Assembly: GCF_021534965.1 (NCBI RefSeq)
Contig: NZ_CP091037.1
Location: 1,838,501 to 1,902,500 of the forward strand
DNA length: 64,000 nt
Direction: 5' to 3'
Source of the DNA: Muricauda sp. SCSIO 65647
GTDB taxonomy: Bacteria; Bacteroidota; Bacteroidia; Flavobacteriales; Flavobacteriaceae
In this document: positions 1-8,387 of the stretch, piece after piece
How positions within the stretch are numbered: position 1 is the first letter of the stretch
Layout: every line of letters begins with the position of its first letter
Notes under the pieces: generated by a model
Database searches by the model: none
Told to the model about the DNA's origin: nothing
The model's input: only the letters and a program-made list of their open reading frames with translations
Program-made: the position numbers and the translations under genes

Positions 1-984
1 CATGCCGAGTGGCATGGGTATACCCCAACAGACTTGGTATTTCCGTTCTTTTTGTTCATCGTGGGTACATCTATCGTGTTTGCCTACAAGAACAAGAGGC
101 CCGCTAATGCGGCCACTTATAAAAAAATTACGATTAGATCGTTAAAACTTATCGGTTTAGGGCTTTTCTTGGGGGCTTTTACCATCAGTTTTCCATTTAT
201 CAAAGAGTTTTCAGAGATTCGGTTTCCCGGGGTGTTGCAGCGCATTGGGGTCGTATTCTTTTTTGCAGCGGTACTTTTTTTGAATTTTAATTGGAAAACG
301 TTGTTGGGGATCTGCATTTCTATCTTGATCGGCTATTGGCTGTTGATGGCATTTGTTCCTGTAGAAGGGATACCTTCGACTTTTGATAGGGCCCCGAACA
401 ATTTGGCCAACTATCTTGACGTGCAGGTATTTGGTTCACATAATTACAGGCCAGATTATGATCCTGAGGGATTGCTGAGTACCCTGCCCGCTATCTGCAG
501 TTCGCTTTTAGGGATTTTCACAGGGTTGATCCTGACCTCAAAGCAAGCTGAAAAAGTCAAGATACTGTTTGGCCTTGGGGGCTCAATGCTCATAATCGGA
601 CATCTTTGGGATTTCATCTTTCCTATCAACAAGGCATTGTGGACAAGCAGTTTCGTTTTGGTCACTGCAGGCTGGGCGAACATTTTTTTGGCATTGATCT
701 ATTATCTTACCGATGTCAAAGGGCTTCGATTCGGAAGCATTTTTCGCTATGCCGGGGCCAACGCCATTGTCGTGTACTTCATGTCGAGCTTTGTCACCAA
801 ACTCTTCTATTCGATAAAGGTAAATGAAGACACCTCTTTACATGGGTGGTTGTTTGATACTCTTTACGCACATGAATTTATGTCGATGCAGCTATCATCA
901 TTACTATATGGGTTGACCATAGCGGCCTTTTATTGCCTATTGGCCTATGTAATGTATAAAAAAGGGATTTTTATAAAAGTATGA
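1..984 (+). CDS. DUF5009 / NagX-like membrane acyltransferase, 5' truncated
   Basis: The reading frame is open from base 1, so the gene begins outside the window and about 327 C-terminal residues are present. The first visible residues (HAEWHGYTPTDLVFPFFLFI) match the conserved N-terminal region of the heparan-alpha-glucosaminide N-acetyltransferase-like family (DUF5009/NagX), where a short WHG-x-DLVFP-FFLFIVG stretch precedes the membrane helices. About eight hydrophobic segments follow, with a short positively charged C-terminus. Known relatives are inner-membrane proteins thought to acetylate amino sugars taken up from glycans; that role is inferred here. A TTG at 34 could be taken for a start but lies inside the conserved block, so it is not the real one. 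It converges on ribE. Confidence 0.85.
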   Translation, partial: HAEWHGYTPTDLVFPFFLFIVGTSIVFAYKNKRPANAATYKKITIRSLKLIGLGLFLGAFTISFPFIKEFSEIRFPGVLQRIGVVFFFAAVLFLNFNWKTLLGICISILIGYWLLMAFVPVEGIPSTFDRAPNNLANYLDVQVFGSHNYRPDYDPEGLLSTLPAICSSLLGIFTGLILTSKQAEKVKILFGLGGSMLIIGHLWDFIFPINKALWTSSFVLVTAGWANIFLALIYYLTDVKGLRFGSIFRYAGANAIVVYFMSSFVTKLFYSIKVNEDTSLHGWLFDTLYAHEFMSMQLSSLLYGLTIAAFYCLLAYVMYKKGIFIKV

Positions 985-1011
985 TATGCTGATGTTTATA
1001 AAAATCCTTTT
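961..1011 (+). terminator. AT-rich inverted repeat ending the acyltransferase gene
   Basis: Positions 961-977 and 995-1011 form an almost perfect 17-bp stem with one extra G in the left arm. The left arm overlaps the last codons of the gene. There is little GC and no separate T-run beyond the arm itself, so it is a plausible but not textbook terminator. Confidence 0.45.
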
Positions 1012-1042
1012 GACTTCCTGCATCGAGCATCAACCTTCTTTC

Positions 1043-1091
1043 CAACCTTAAACCTTGAACCTTAAACCTTGAACCTTCAACCTTGAACCTT
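1043..1091. repeat. Heptamer tandem array, seven NAACCTT units
   Basis: Seven consecutive 7-bp units of the form NAACCTT (first base C, A, G, A, G, C, G) fill the gap between two convergent genes. A degenerate unit follows at 1092-1098 and a looser CAACCTT lies at 1031-1037. It is non-coding in either frame context. No function is evident. Confidence 0.85.
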
Positions 1092-1134
1092 CTACCTGAA
1101 ACAACAGAAACCGAAAACACCGAACGTGCGGCAT

Positions 1135-1719
1135 CTAGGTCGCCATCAACCTTGCTACATATTTACCAATGACATCAAACTCAAGATTGACAGTGCTACC
1201 CACGTGATAGGTTTTGAAACGGGTATTTTCATAGGTATAGGGAATGATTGCGACACTGAAATAACCATTTTGCGAATTGACCACTGTCAAGCTCACCCCA
1301 TCTACGGTGATCGAACCTTTTTCAATGGTCACATTGTTTTGCGCGGTATCGTACGCAAAGGTGAAGACCCAACTGCCGTCTTTTTCGTCGATATGGGTAC
1401 ATGTTGCGGTTTGGTCGACATGGCCTTGCACCAAATGACCGTCTAACCGGGTGCCGAGTACCATGGCACGTTCAAGATTTATCAAATCACCTATCTTCAA
1501 CTCATTTAGGTTAGACTTGTTCAAGGTTTCTTGAATGGCGGTTACGATATATTCATCGTCGTCAATGGCGACTACGGTCAAGCACACACCGTTATGCGCC
1601 ATACTTTGGTCGATTTTCAGCTCTTTGGCCAAGGGTGATGAAATCGAAATATGTAAATTGCCCCCTTCTTTTTTCAGTGCGGCCACTGTGCCCAAGGTTT
1701 CGATAATTCCTGTAAACAT
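1135..1719 (-). CDS. ribE: Riboflavin synthase, alpha subunit
   Basis: Catalyses dismutation of two 6,7-dimethyl-8-ribityllumazine molecules into riboflavin and a pyrimidinedione, the last step of riboflavin synthesis, in the cytoplasm as a trimer. The protein has the family start MFTGIIETLGTV and two homologous lumazine-binding barrels, about residues 1-96 and 97-194. The second copy is seen from GHVDQTATC onward, and both halves carry a DGVSLTV/NGVCLTVV block. Length 194 is normal (about 200). It is divergent from pdxA with 47 bp between the starts, and isolated from other rib genes. No FMN riboswitch is visible in the short leader. Confidence 0.96.
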   Translation of the reverse strand: MFTGIIETLGTVAALKKEGGNLHISISSPLAKELKIDQSMAHNGVCLTVVAIDDDEYIVTAIQETLNKSNLNELKIGDLINLERAMVLGTRLDGHLVQGHVDQTATCTHIDEKDGSWVFTFAYDTAQNNVTIEKGSITVDGVSLTVVNSQNGYFSVAIIPYTYENTRFKTYHVGSTVNLEFDVIGKYVARLMAT

Positions 1720-1736
1720 GTCTTTGGTAAATTGCC

Positions 1737-1744
1737 TAGATTTG
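1737..1744 (+). promoter_or_regulatory. Candidate -7 element for pdxA
   Basis: TAGATTTG fits the Bacteroidota -7 consensus TAnnTTTG exactly and lies 22 bp before the pdxA start codon. No TTG is seen at the usual 19-bp upstream spacing, so the call is tentative. Confidence 0.4.
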
Positions 1745-1766
1745 CGGTGTAAATGTAGCCATATTT

Positions 1767-2819
1767 ATGGGAGGGAACACAAAAATAAAGCTAGGTATTT
1801 CTATAGGGGATTTGAATGGGATCGGATGTGAGGTGGCCCTTAAAACTTTTGAAGATGCCCGAATGCTTGATTTTTGTACTCCGGTGCTCTTTGCTTCGAA
1901 CAAGACTATTTCACACCAAAAAAAATCGCTATCCCTAAACACCAATTTTAATGGCGTATATGACGTCTCGAAGATGGTCGAGGGCAAAATCAATGTGGTC
2001 AATGTCTGGAAAGAATCTCCAAGAATAGAATTTGGAAAACCCACCGAAGAAAGCGGTAAGTATGCCATAAGATCTTTACGGGCAGCAGTCGAAGCTTTAA
2101 AAAAGGAGGAAATCGATGTTTTGGTGACCGCACCGATTAACAAAAACAACATACAATCTGAAAATTTCAAGTTTCCTGGCCATACCGATTTCTTGGCCCA
2201 AGAACTCGAGGGAGAAAGCCTGATGTTCATGGTAACCGATACCTTGCGCGTGGGGTTGTTGACCGACCATATAGCAGTGAAGGATGTCGCCCAGGCCATT
2301 ACACAAAAACGGGTTTTTGAAAAGGTGGAAACCATGATGGACTCGCTAAAAAAAGACTTTGGTGTCAGAAGGCCGAAGATTGCGTTATTGGGCATCAATC
2401 CGCACAGTGGTGATAGGGGCACCATTGGTCAAGAAGACGACAAAATCTTGAAGCCCGTGATTCAAGAACTCTTCGATAAGGGGCATTTGGTGTATGGGCC
2501 GTATTCTGCCGACAGTTTTTTTGGCTCCAAAACGCATCAGAACTTTGATGCCATTCTGGCGGCCTACCATGATCAGGGATTGATTCCTTTCAAGACCCTA
2601 TCATTTGGAAAAGGCGTGAATTTTACCGCTGGTCTTTCGAGGGTACGCACTTCGCCCGACCACGGTACTGCTTATGAAATAGCGGGCCATGGCAAGGCTG
2701 ACGAAAGCTCTTTCAAAGAAGCGGTTTTTGCGGCCATCCAAATTTTCAAGAATAGGGTCGAGTATGAAGAATTGACCAAAAATCCATTGAAAAAACAAAA
2801 AGTCAAGAAATCCGCCTAG
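1767..2819 (+). CDS. pdxA: 4-hydroxythreonine-4-phosphate dehydrogenase
   Basis: NAD-dependent oxidation of 4-hydroxythreonine 4-phosphate, giving the amino-ketone that PdxJ condenses with deoxyxylulose 5-phosphate in the DXP-dependent pyridoxal phosphate pathway. Visible family features are the N-terminal ISIGDLNGIGCEV block, the metal-binding histidine in GHTDFLAQEL (about residue 137), NPHSGDRGTIGQED (about 211) and the metal-site AAYHDQGLIPFK (about 267), then GTAYEIAGHG near the C-terminus. At 350 residues it is slightly longer than the usual 330, the extra being a lysine-rich tail. It precedes the DUF177-rpmF operon, which has its own promoter. Confidence 0.95.
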   Translation: MGGNTKIKLGISIGDLNGIGCEVALKTFEDARMLDFCTPVLFASNKTISHQKKSLSLNTNFNGVYDVSKMVEGKINVVNVWKESPRIEFGKPTEESGKYAIRSLRAAVEALKKEEIDVLVTAPINKNNIQSENFKFPGHTDFLAQELEGESLMFMVTDTLRVGLLTDHIAVKDVAQAITQKRVFEKVETMMDSLKKDFGVRRPKIALLGINPHSGDRGTIGQEDDKILKPVIQELFDKGHLVYGPYSADSFFGSKTHQNFDAILAAYHDQGLIPFKTLSFGKGVNFTAGLSRVRTSPDHGTAYEIAGHGKADESSFKEAVFAAIQIFKNRVEYEELTKNPLKKQKVKKSA

Positions 2820-2855
2820 GGCGTTCGCCCACATTGAATTATATAGTGGTAACAG

Positions 2856-2885
2856 TTGGGCATTTCTAAATAAATGGTATCTTTG
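2856..2885 (+). promoter_or_regulatory. Bacteroidota-type promoter of the DUF177-rpmF-fabH-acc operon
   Basis: TTG at 2856-2858, 19 bp, then TATCTTTG at 2878-2885. This matches the -33 TTG and -7 TAnnTTTG consensus of the Bacteroidota primary sigma factor with ideal spacing. The start site would fall near 2892, giving a leader of about 58 nt before the ATG at 2950. Confidence 0.75.
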
Positions 2886-2949
2886 CACCCGCCAGAACCG
2901 AAAGGGCCTGGCTTCCTTTCGAGGATATGGCAAACTGAAAGAGCGAAAA

Positions 2950-3480
2950 ATGGAGATGAAGCAGTTCACGATTCCGTTTTCGGGATTGAAACAAGGTAAC
3001 CATTCGTTTGCCTACACGATAGGGAATGAGTTCTTTGAAGCCTTTGATTATCACGAATTCAATACAACATCGATTGAAGTGAAAGCACTGCTCAAAAAAA
3101 TGAGCACCATGATGGAATTGCTTATCACTGCAAAGGGATCGGTAAACGTTGATTGCGATTTGACCAATGAGCCGTACGATCAGCCCATAACCTCAGATTT
3201 GGATCTTGTGGTGAAGTTTGGGGAAGAATACAACGATGAAGATGATGAGATCTTGATCATTCCGCATGGCGAGCATCAAATCAATATTGCGCAGTATATC
3301 TTTGAAATGTTGGTACTGGCAGTGCCACAAAAAAGAGTACATCCGGGTGTTGTTGACGGTACGTTGAAGTCAGAATTGTTGGATAAGCTTGAAGAGCTAC
3401 AACCGAAAGAAAACAAAAGGGAAGAAGGAAATACCGACCCAAGATGGGACGGATTAAAAAAATTTTTAACAGATAAATAG
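2950..3480 (+). CDS. DUF177 (YceD-like) protein
   Basis: A 176-residue acidic cytoplasmic protein of the DUF177/YceD family, which nearly always sits immediately before rpmF. The family has been linked to 23S rRNA accumulation and to ribosome or membrane-lipid gene expression in other bacteria and plastids; the exact role here is not known. The family pattern is seen in GSVNVDCDLTNEPYDQPI (about residues 58-75) followed by an acidic stretch. The start is at ATG 2950; a second ATG two codons later is also possible. rpmF follows after 6 bp, so the two are co-transcribed. Confidence 0.85.
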   Translation: MEMKQFTIPFSGLKQGNHSFAYTIGNEFFEAFDYHEFNTTSIEVKALLKKMSTMMELLITAKGSVNVDCDLTNEPYDQPITSDLDLVVKFGEEYNDEDDEILIIPHGEHQINIAQYIFEMLVLAVPQKRVHPGVVDGTLKSELLDKLEELQPKENKREEGNTDPRWDGLKKFLTDK

Positions 3481-3486
3481 GAAATC

Positions 3487-3687
3487 ATGGCGCATCCTAA
3501 AAGAAAAATATCAAGAACAAGAAGGGACAAAAGAAGAACCCACTATAAGGCAACCATGCCAACCATTGCCAAAGATTCGACCACTGGTGAAATGCACCTT
3601 TACCACAGGGCACATTGGCATGAAGGGAAATTGTACTACAGAGGGCAGGTCTTGATCGACAAGACCGAAGAAGAAACCGCTGCTTAG
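3487..3687 (+). CDS. rpmF: 50S ribosomal protein L32
   Basis: A 66-residue basic protein of the large ribosomal subunit. It begins [20 protein letters not shown], the conserved N-terminus of bL32, and continues with a short domain lacking the zinc-binding cysteines found in some lineages. Such a cysteine-free form is common. It is followed by a strong terminator at 3715-3745, so most transcripts of DUF177-rpmF should end before fabH. Confidence 0.97.
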   Translation: MAHPKRKISRTRRDKRRTHYKATMPTIAKDSTTGEMHLYHRAHWHEGKLYYRGQVLIDKTEEETAA

Positions 3688-3714
3688 TCGTATAGTATTC
3701 GAAAAGAAAATAGG

Positions 3715-3745
3715 ACTCCCGTTGAGAAGCATCGGGAGTTTTTTT
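3715..3745 (+). terminator. Rho-independent terminator after rpmF
   Basis: Stem 3715-3721 (ACTCCCG) pairs with 3733-3739 (CGGGAGT) across an 11-nt loop, followed by a run of seven T. It lies 28 bp after the rpmF stop. It would partly separate the ribosomal gene from the fabH-acc genes. Confidence 0.85.
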
Positions 3746-3864
3746 ATGGCAGCAACCAAATTTCCAAAAACAAATGTGTTTGCAGCAAAAAATCACAAAA
3801 AATCACTATTTTTCCCTGTTTTTGGGTCAAATTGTGCCGTTTTTGACTAAAAAAGGACACTAAA

Positions 3865-4854
3865 ATGAATAAAAGAACAGCAGCGATCACAGCTGTGGGA
3901 GGCTATGTCCCCGATTTCGTGTTGACCAACAAGCTGTTGGAGACGATGGTTGAGACCACTGACGAATGGATCACCACCCGAACCGGAATCAAAGAACGTA
4001 GAATTTTAAAGGAAGAAGGCCAAGGCACCTCATTTCTTGCCATTAAAGCTGCTGAAGACGTATTGCAAAAAAGAGGACTTGACCCCTCTGAAATCGATAT
4101 GGTGCTCATGGCAACGGCAACGCCCGATATGCCAGTGGCCGCGACAGGAACATATGTGGCATCCCAAATCGGTGCTACCAATGCGTTCTCTTACGATTTG
4201 CAGGCTGCCTGTTCCAGTTTTTTATATGGCATGTCGACCGCTGCCCGCTATATTGAATCGGGCAGGTACAACAAAGTATTGTTGATAGGGGCCGACAAAA
4301 TGTCTTCCATCATCGATTATACCGATCGAACGACCTGTATCATTTTTGGTGATGGCGGGGGAGCCGTTTTGTTCGAGGCCAATGATGAAGGGTTAGGGTT
4401 ACAAGATGAGCATTTGCGAACAGACGGTGTTGGGCGGCAGTTCTTGAAAATCGAAGCAGGAGGCTCTATTTTACCAGCTTCAGAAGAAACGGTCAAGAAC
4501 AAACAGCACTATGTGTTTCAAGATGGTAAATCAGTATTTAAATTCGCTGTATCGAATATGGCAGATGTATCGGGCTTGGTCATGGAACGCAATGGGCTGA
4601 CCCATGAAGATGTGAATTGGCTGGTGCCCCATCAGGCGAACAAAAGAATCATAGACGCTACGGCGAACCGAATGGGCCTTGACGAGAGCAAGGTCATGAT
4701 GAACATACACCGATATGGAAATACCACATCGGCAACCCTCCCACTTCTGCTTTATGATTACGAGAAGCAGTTAAAAAAGGGAGATAACCTGATATTTGCT
4801 GCTTTTGGAGGCGGATTTACTTGGGGCTCGATCTATTTAAAATGGGCCTACTGA
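3865..4854 (+). CDS. fabH: Beta-ketoacyl-ACP synthase III
   Basis: Condenses an acyl-CoA primer with malonyl-ACP to begin fatty-acid synthesis. The thiolase-fold protein has 329 residues, the usual size. The catalytic triad is visible: Cys in LQAACSSFLYG (about residue 114), His in VPHQANKRI (about 253) and Asn in RYGNTTSA (about 282). The C-terminus ends with the family GGGFTWGS motif. It sits 27 bp before accB, in a conserved Bacteroidota fabH-accB-accC arrangement that links primer condensation with malonyl-CoA supply. The 178-bp gap before it holds the rpmF terminator; no canonical promoter was recognised in the remaining AT-rich part. Confidence 0.97.
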   Translation: MNKRTAAITAVGGYVPDFVLTNKLLETMVETTDEWITTRTGIKERRILKEEGQGTSFLAIKAAEDVLQKRGLDPSEIDMVLMATATPDMPVAATGTYVASQIGATNAFSYDLQAACSSFLYGMSTAARYIESGRYNKVLLIGADKMSSIIDYTDRTTCIIFGDGGGAVLFEANDEGLGLQDEHLRTDGVGRQFLKIEAGGSILPASEETVKNKQHYVFQDGKSVFKFAVSNMADVSGLVMERNGLTHEDVNWLVPHQANKRIIDATANRMGLDESKVMMNIHRYGNTTSATLPLLLYDYEKQLKKGDNLIFAAFGGGFTWGSIYLKWAY

Positions 4855-4881
4855 TTAGAAACTAACTAAATCAAATATTTC

Positions 4882-5370
4882 ATGGACATCAAAGAAATTC
4901 AAAGCCTGATCAAGTTTGTCGCCAAATCTGGTGCCAGCGAGGTAAAACTTGAGATGGAAGATTTAAAGATTACCATTCGTACCGGATCTCATACCTCTTC
5001 ACCTGAGACAACCATCGTACAACAGATTCCAGTGGCCCAGCCCCCTGTGGCCCAAGCACCGGCACCTGTTGCCGAAGCACCGGCGGCTCCAGCGGCAGAG
5101 CAGAAAGAAGTGGATGCGGATGACTCAAAGTATATTACGATAAAATCACCCATTATCGGTACTTTTTATCGTAAGCCTTCACCTGACAAGCCGCCATTTG
5201 TTGAAGTGGGAAAAACCATAAATAAAGGGGATGTGCTCTGTGTGATCGAGGCCATGAAGCTCTTCAATGATATCGAATCAGAAGTGTCGGGCAAGATTGT
5301 CAAGATACTGGTAGAAGACTCGTCACCGGTTGAATTTGACCAACCGTTGTTCTTGGTGGACCCCAGTTAA
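4882..5370 (+). CDS. accB: Acetyl-CoA carboxylase biotin carboxyl carrier protein
   Basis: Carries biotin between biotin carboxylase and carboxyltransferase in malonyl-CoA formation. The 162-residue protein has a short N-terminal dimerisation region, a Pro/Ala-rich flexible linker (about residues 50-78) and a C-terminal biotinyl domain. The biotinylated lysine is in [10 protein letters not shown] (about residue 134), and the [16 protein letters not shown] thumb region is present. It is followed by accC after a 90-bp spacer with an unusual imperfect inverted repeat. Confidence 0.97.
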   Translation: MDIKEIQSLIKFVAKSGASEVKLEMEDLKITIRTGSHTSSPETTIVQQIPVAQPPVAQAPAPVAEAPAAPAAEQKEVDADDSKYITIKSPIIGTFYRKPSPDKPPFVEVGKTINKGDVLCVIEAMKLFNDIESEVSGKIVKILVEDSSPVEFDQPLFLVDPS

Positions 5371-5460
5371 TCAAAAGTTTAAAGTTTAAGGTTTATATGT
5401 TTTGGGTTACCAGATCTTGACATATAAACTGCTAAACCATGAACTCTTAAACTCAAAAGT
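5371..5460. repeat. Imperfect inverted repeat filling the accB-accC spacer
   Basis: The left part is built from repeated AAAGTTTAA-type words. The right part (TAAACTGCTAAAC, then GAACTCTTAAACTC) is roughly their reverse complement, closed by TATATG/CATATA near 5395 and 5423. It contains no open reading frame. It resembles in wording the low-complexity repeats at 1043-1091 and around the four-helix-bundle gene near 22.7-23.1 kb. Confidence 0.45.
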
Positions 5461-6813
5461 ATGTTCAAAAAAATATTGATAGCAAACAGGGGAGAGATTG
5501 CACTGCGGGTAATCCGTACCTGTAAAGAAATGGGCATCAAAACAGTGGCGGTATATTCCAAAGCAGATGAAGAGAGCCTACACGTTCGCTTTGCCGATGA
5601 GGCAGTTTGTATAGGCCCTGCACCCAGTAACGAATCATACCTGAAGATACCGAACATCATTGCTGCCGCTGAGATTACCAATGCCGATGCCATTCATCCC
5701 GGTTATGGCTTTCTTTCTGAAAACGCCAAGTTTTCGAAAATATGTGCTGAATCTGACATCAAGTTTATAGGAGCTTCTGCAGAGCAGATTGAGAAAATGG
5801 GTGATAAGGCCACGGCCAAAGAGACCATGAAAAAAGCGGGAGTGCCGACCATACCTGGATCGGATGGAATCTTGAAAGATGTGGAAGAGGCCAAAGAAGT
5901 GGCCAACAAAATGGGTTATCCAGTGATGATCAAAGCCACGGCTGGTGGTGGCGGAAAAGGGATGCGTGCCATTTTGAAAGAAGAAGAACTCGAAAAGAAC
6001 TTTGAGAGTGCCGTTCAAGAGGCCGAGGCAGCTTTTGGCAATGGTGGTATGTACATGGAAAAACTGATTGAAGAACCCCGCCATATCGAGATTCAAATCG
6101 TGGGGGATCAATACGGCAAGGCATGCCACCTATCAGAACGCGATTGTTCGGTGCAGCGAAGGCACCAAAAGCTTACCGAAGAGACCCCTTCACCGTTCAT
6201 GACCGATAAATTGCGTGATGCCATGGGCAAGGCAGCTGTCAAAGCCGCCGAATATATTAAATATGAGGGGGCGGGCACGGTCGAGTTCTTGGTCGACAAG
6301 CACCGTAATTTCTATTTTATGGAAATGAATACCCGTATTCAGGTTGAACACCCCATTACCGAACAGGTAATCGATTATGATCTGATTCGCGAACAGATCT
6401 TGGTGGCAGGCGGTGTTCCCATTTCTGGCAAGAACTACACTCCGAAATTGCATTCCATCGAATGTAGGATCAATGCTGAAGACCCTTATAACGATTTCAG
6501 GCCTTCGCCAGGCAAGATAACCACATTGCACACGCCGGGCGGTCATGGTATTCGATTAGATACCCATGTGTACAGCGGCTACGCCATTCCGCCGAACTAT
6601 GATTCGATGATCGCGAAGTTGATCACTACGGCCCAGACCCGTGAAGAAGCCATCAATAAGATGCGAAGGGCCTTAGATGAATTTGTCATTGAAGGCATAA
6701 AGACGACCATACCCTTTCATCGTCAGTTGATGGATGACCATGACTACTTGGCCGGTAACTATACCACCAAGTTCATGGAAGATTTTGAGATAGATGAAAA
6801 ATACCTATATTGA
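5461..6813 (+). CDS. accC: Acetyl-CoA carboxylase, biotin carboxylase subunit
   Basis: ATP-dependent carboxylation of biotin on AccB. The 450-residue protein has the three family parts in order: N-terminal domain ([20 protein letters not shown]), ATP-grasp domain with the glycine-rich [12 protein letters not shown] loop (about residues 159-170) and the catalytic [13 protein letters not shown] motif (about 286), and a C-terminal domain. Length is typical. It ends the acc operon; the intrinsic terminator at 6819-6841 starts 6 bp after the stop. Confidence 0.98.
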   Translation: MFKKILIANRGEIALRVIRTCKEMGIKTVAVYSKADEESLHVRFADEAVCIGPAPSNESYLKIPNIIAAAEITNADAIHPGYGFLSENAKFSKICAESDIKFIGASAEQIEKMGDKATAKETMKKAGVPTIPGSDGILKDVEEAKEVANKMGYPVMIKATAGGGGKGMRAILKEEELEKNFESAVQEAEAAFGNGGMYMEKLIEEPRHIEIQIVGDQYGKACHLSERDCSVQRRHQKLTEETPSPFMTDKLRDAMGKAAVKAAEYIKYEGAGTVEFLVDKHRNFYFMEMNTRIQVEHPITEQVIDYDLIREQILVAGGVPISGKNYTPKLHSIECRINAEDPYNDFRPSPGKITTLHTPGGHGIRLDTHVYSGYAIPPNYDSMIAKLITTAQTREEAINKMRRALDEFVIEGIKTTIPFHRQLMDDHDYLAGNYTTKFMEDFEIDEKYLY

Positions 6814-6818
6814 ATTCG

Positions 6819-6841
6819 CCCCGACCTAGTCGGGGTTTTTT
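6819..6841 (+). terminator. Rho-independent terminator of the acc operon
   Basis: CCCCGAC (6819-6825), loop CTA, GTCGGGG (6829-6835), then TTTTTT. It is compact and GC-rich, so it should be strong. The next start codon is at 6844, immediately beyond the T-run, leaving no room for a promoter in between. Confidence 0.85.
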
Positions 6842-6843
6842 GT

Positions 6844-7956
6844 ATGCGATTAAGTTATTGGGAATATAAGACTTGGTTTTCCGAGATTGACTTTACAATA
6901 GTAGGAAGCGGTATTGTGGGGCTCACTACTGCCGTTTTTCTAAAGGAGAAATACCCAAAGGCAAAGGTACTGATCCTTGAAAAGGGCGTTTTACCCCAAG
7001 GCGCAAGTACCAAAAATGCAGGCTTCGCCTGTTTTGGAAGTATCTCAGAGATTATTTCAGACCTTGAGAACCATAAAGATGAAGAGGTGTTTCAATTGGT
7101 AAGACAACGGTTTGAGGGCATTGACACACTTCGAAGACTTTTGGGAGATGACCCTATTGGTTTTGAACAAAATGGTGGACACGAAATCTTCTTGGATAAG
7201 GATATTGGGCTATATGAGAAATGCCAAAAAAAAATACCTGAGATCAATGCTTTTTTAAGACCCATTTTCAAGGGTGATCCATTTCAAGAACTGCCCAACC
7301 GGTTCGGCTTTCAAGGAGTACAAAAGCGATACATCACCCATCGGTTTGAAGGCCAGTTGGATGTTGGAAAAATGATGTGGCAACTGCTACAAAAAGCCCA
7401 TGAAAAAGGGATCATTGTTTTAAACGGCATGGCGGTGACCGCTTTTGAGGATAATGGAGATGCCGTGCACATAAACATTGCAGGGGTTGAATTGGTCACA
7501 AAAAAACTCTTTGTTGCCACCAATGGTTTTGCTGGCCAATTGCTCAATAAAACGGTCAAACCCGTAAGGGCACAGGTACTGGTGACCAAACCCATTAAAA
7601 ACCTGCATATCAAGGGCACTTTTCATTTTGATGAGGGCTATTATTATTTCAGAAATGTCGATGATCGCATTTTGTTTGGCGGGGGCCGAAATCTTGATTT
7701 CATCGGAGAAGAAACAACCGATTTTGGTACCACAGGCCCTATTCAAAAAGAATTGAAAAGACTACTTGCAGACATCATACTTCCCGACCAAGAGTTTGAG
7801 ATCGATCGCTCATGGAGTGGAATCATGGGTGTGGGTCGCCAAAAAACCCCTATTGTTGAACAGCTTTCAGAAAATGTGTGCTGTGGCATTCGATTGGGGG
7901 GAATGGGGGTGGCCATCGGAAGCTTGGTCGGCAGGCAGCTTGCAAACTTTGTGTAG
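6844..7956 (+). CDS. FAD-dependent oxidoreductase (DAO family)
   Basis: A 370-residue flavoprotein of the D-amino-acid-oxidase/glycine-oxidase superfamily. The dinucleotide-binding motif is in FTIVGSGIVGLTTAVFLKE (about residues 18-36) and ends with LILEKG. A C-terminal FAD-contact region has RLGGMGVAIGS (about 350). The substrate is not identifiable. The start at 6844 keeps an N-terminal LSYWEYKTWF segment that looks conserved in related proteins. That places the ATG two bases after a strong terminator T-run, so expression would need read-through, an internal promoter or processing. Confidence 0.85.
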   Translation: MRLSYWEYKTWFSEIDFTIVGSGIVGLTTAVFLKEKYPKAKVLILEKGVLPQGASTKNAGFACFGSISEIISDLENHKDEEVFQLVRQRFEGIDTLRRLLGDDPIGFEQNGGHEIFLDKDIGLYEKCQKKIPEINAFLRPIFKGDPFQELPNRFGFQGVQKRYITHRFEGQLDVGKMMWQLLQKAHEKGIIVLNGMAVTAFEDNGDAVHINIAGVELVTKKLFVATNGFAGQLLNKTVKPVRAQVLVTKPIKNLHIKGTFHFDEGYYYFRNVDDRILFGGGRNLDFIGEETTDFGTTGPIQKELKRLLADIILPDQEFEIDRSWSGIMGVGRQKTPIVEQLSENVCCGIRLGGMGVAIGSLVGRQLANFV

Positions 7957-7982
7957 TGTGGGTGTTACCATTGACCCAGATT

Positions 7983-8384
7983 CTATACCTCGGGTCTTCT
8001 ACGATTTGCCTTTTTCTGGGAATCCTTTTTCTTGGATTTTAATCGTTTTTCAATGGAGCTTTTGGAAGGCTTTGTAGGTTTTCGTTTTTTGGGAACGTGC
8101 AGGGCTTTTTTCAGCAACGTAAAAAATCGTTGAGTAACTAATTTTTTGTTTTGATGCTGGCTTTTCGCCTCGTCACATTGCAGTATCAAAACATGGTCTT
8201 TTGTTAGACGTGGCTTCAATTTTTCAAGGGCACGCTCTTTTTCGCTTGGTGTGAGCGCCAATGTATTTGCTAAATCAAATGTCAATTCTATTTTCGAACT
8301 GACCTTGTTGACATGTTGCCCACCAGAACCACTACTGCGAATGGCCTTGAACTTTAACTCCGAAAAAAGCTTCTCCTTATTCAT
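7983..8384 (-). CDS. arfB: ArfB-like peptidyl-tRNA hydrolase (ribosome rescue)
   Basis: Release-factor-like protein that hydrolyses peptidyl-tRNA on stalled ribosomes. The catalytic GGQ lies at residues 21-23 in GSGGQHVNKV. The rest of the small RF-1-like domain is followed by a basic tail from about residue 95, rich in Lys and Arg (KKRKPTKPSKSSIEKRLKSK), the part that enters the mRNA channel in ArfB. Length 133 matches the family (about 140). It starts 3 bp after the ABC ATPase gene stop, so the two are co-transcribed. Confidence 0.92.
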   Translation of the reverse strand: MNKEKLFSELKFKAIRSSGSGGQHVNKVSSKIELTFDLANTLALTPSEKERALEKLKPRLTKDHVLILQCDEAKSQHQNKKLVTQRFFTLLKKALHVPKKRKPTKPSKSSIEKRLKSKKKDSQKKANRRRPEV

Positions 8385-8387
8385 CGG

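Noticed and set aside
1736-2425. 229-residue minus-strand ORF inside pdxA
   Set aside because: It lies wholly antisense to a clear pdxA gene, has no family features, and its length reflects the reading-frame shadow of a conserved gene.
5635-6129. 164-residue minus-strand ORF inside accC
   Set aside because: Antisense to the biotin carboxylase ATP-grasp region; His/Phe-rich shadow composition.
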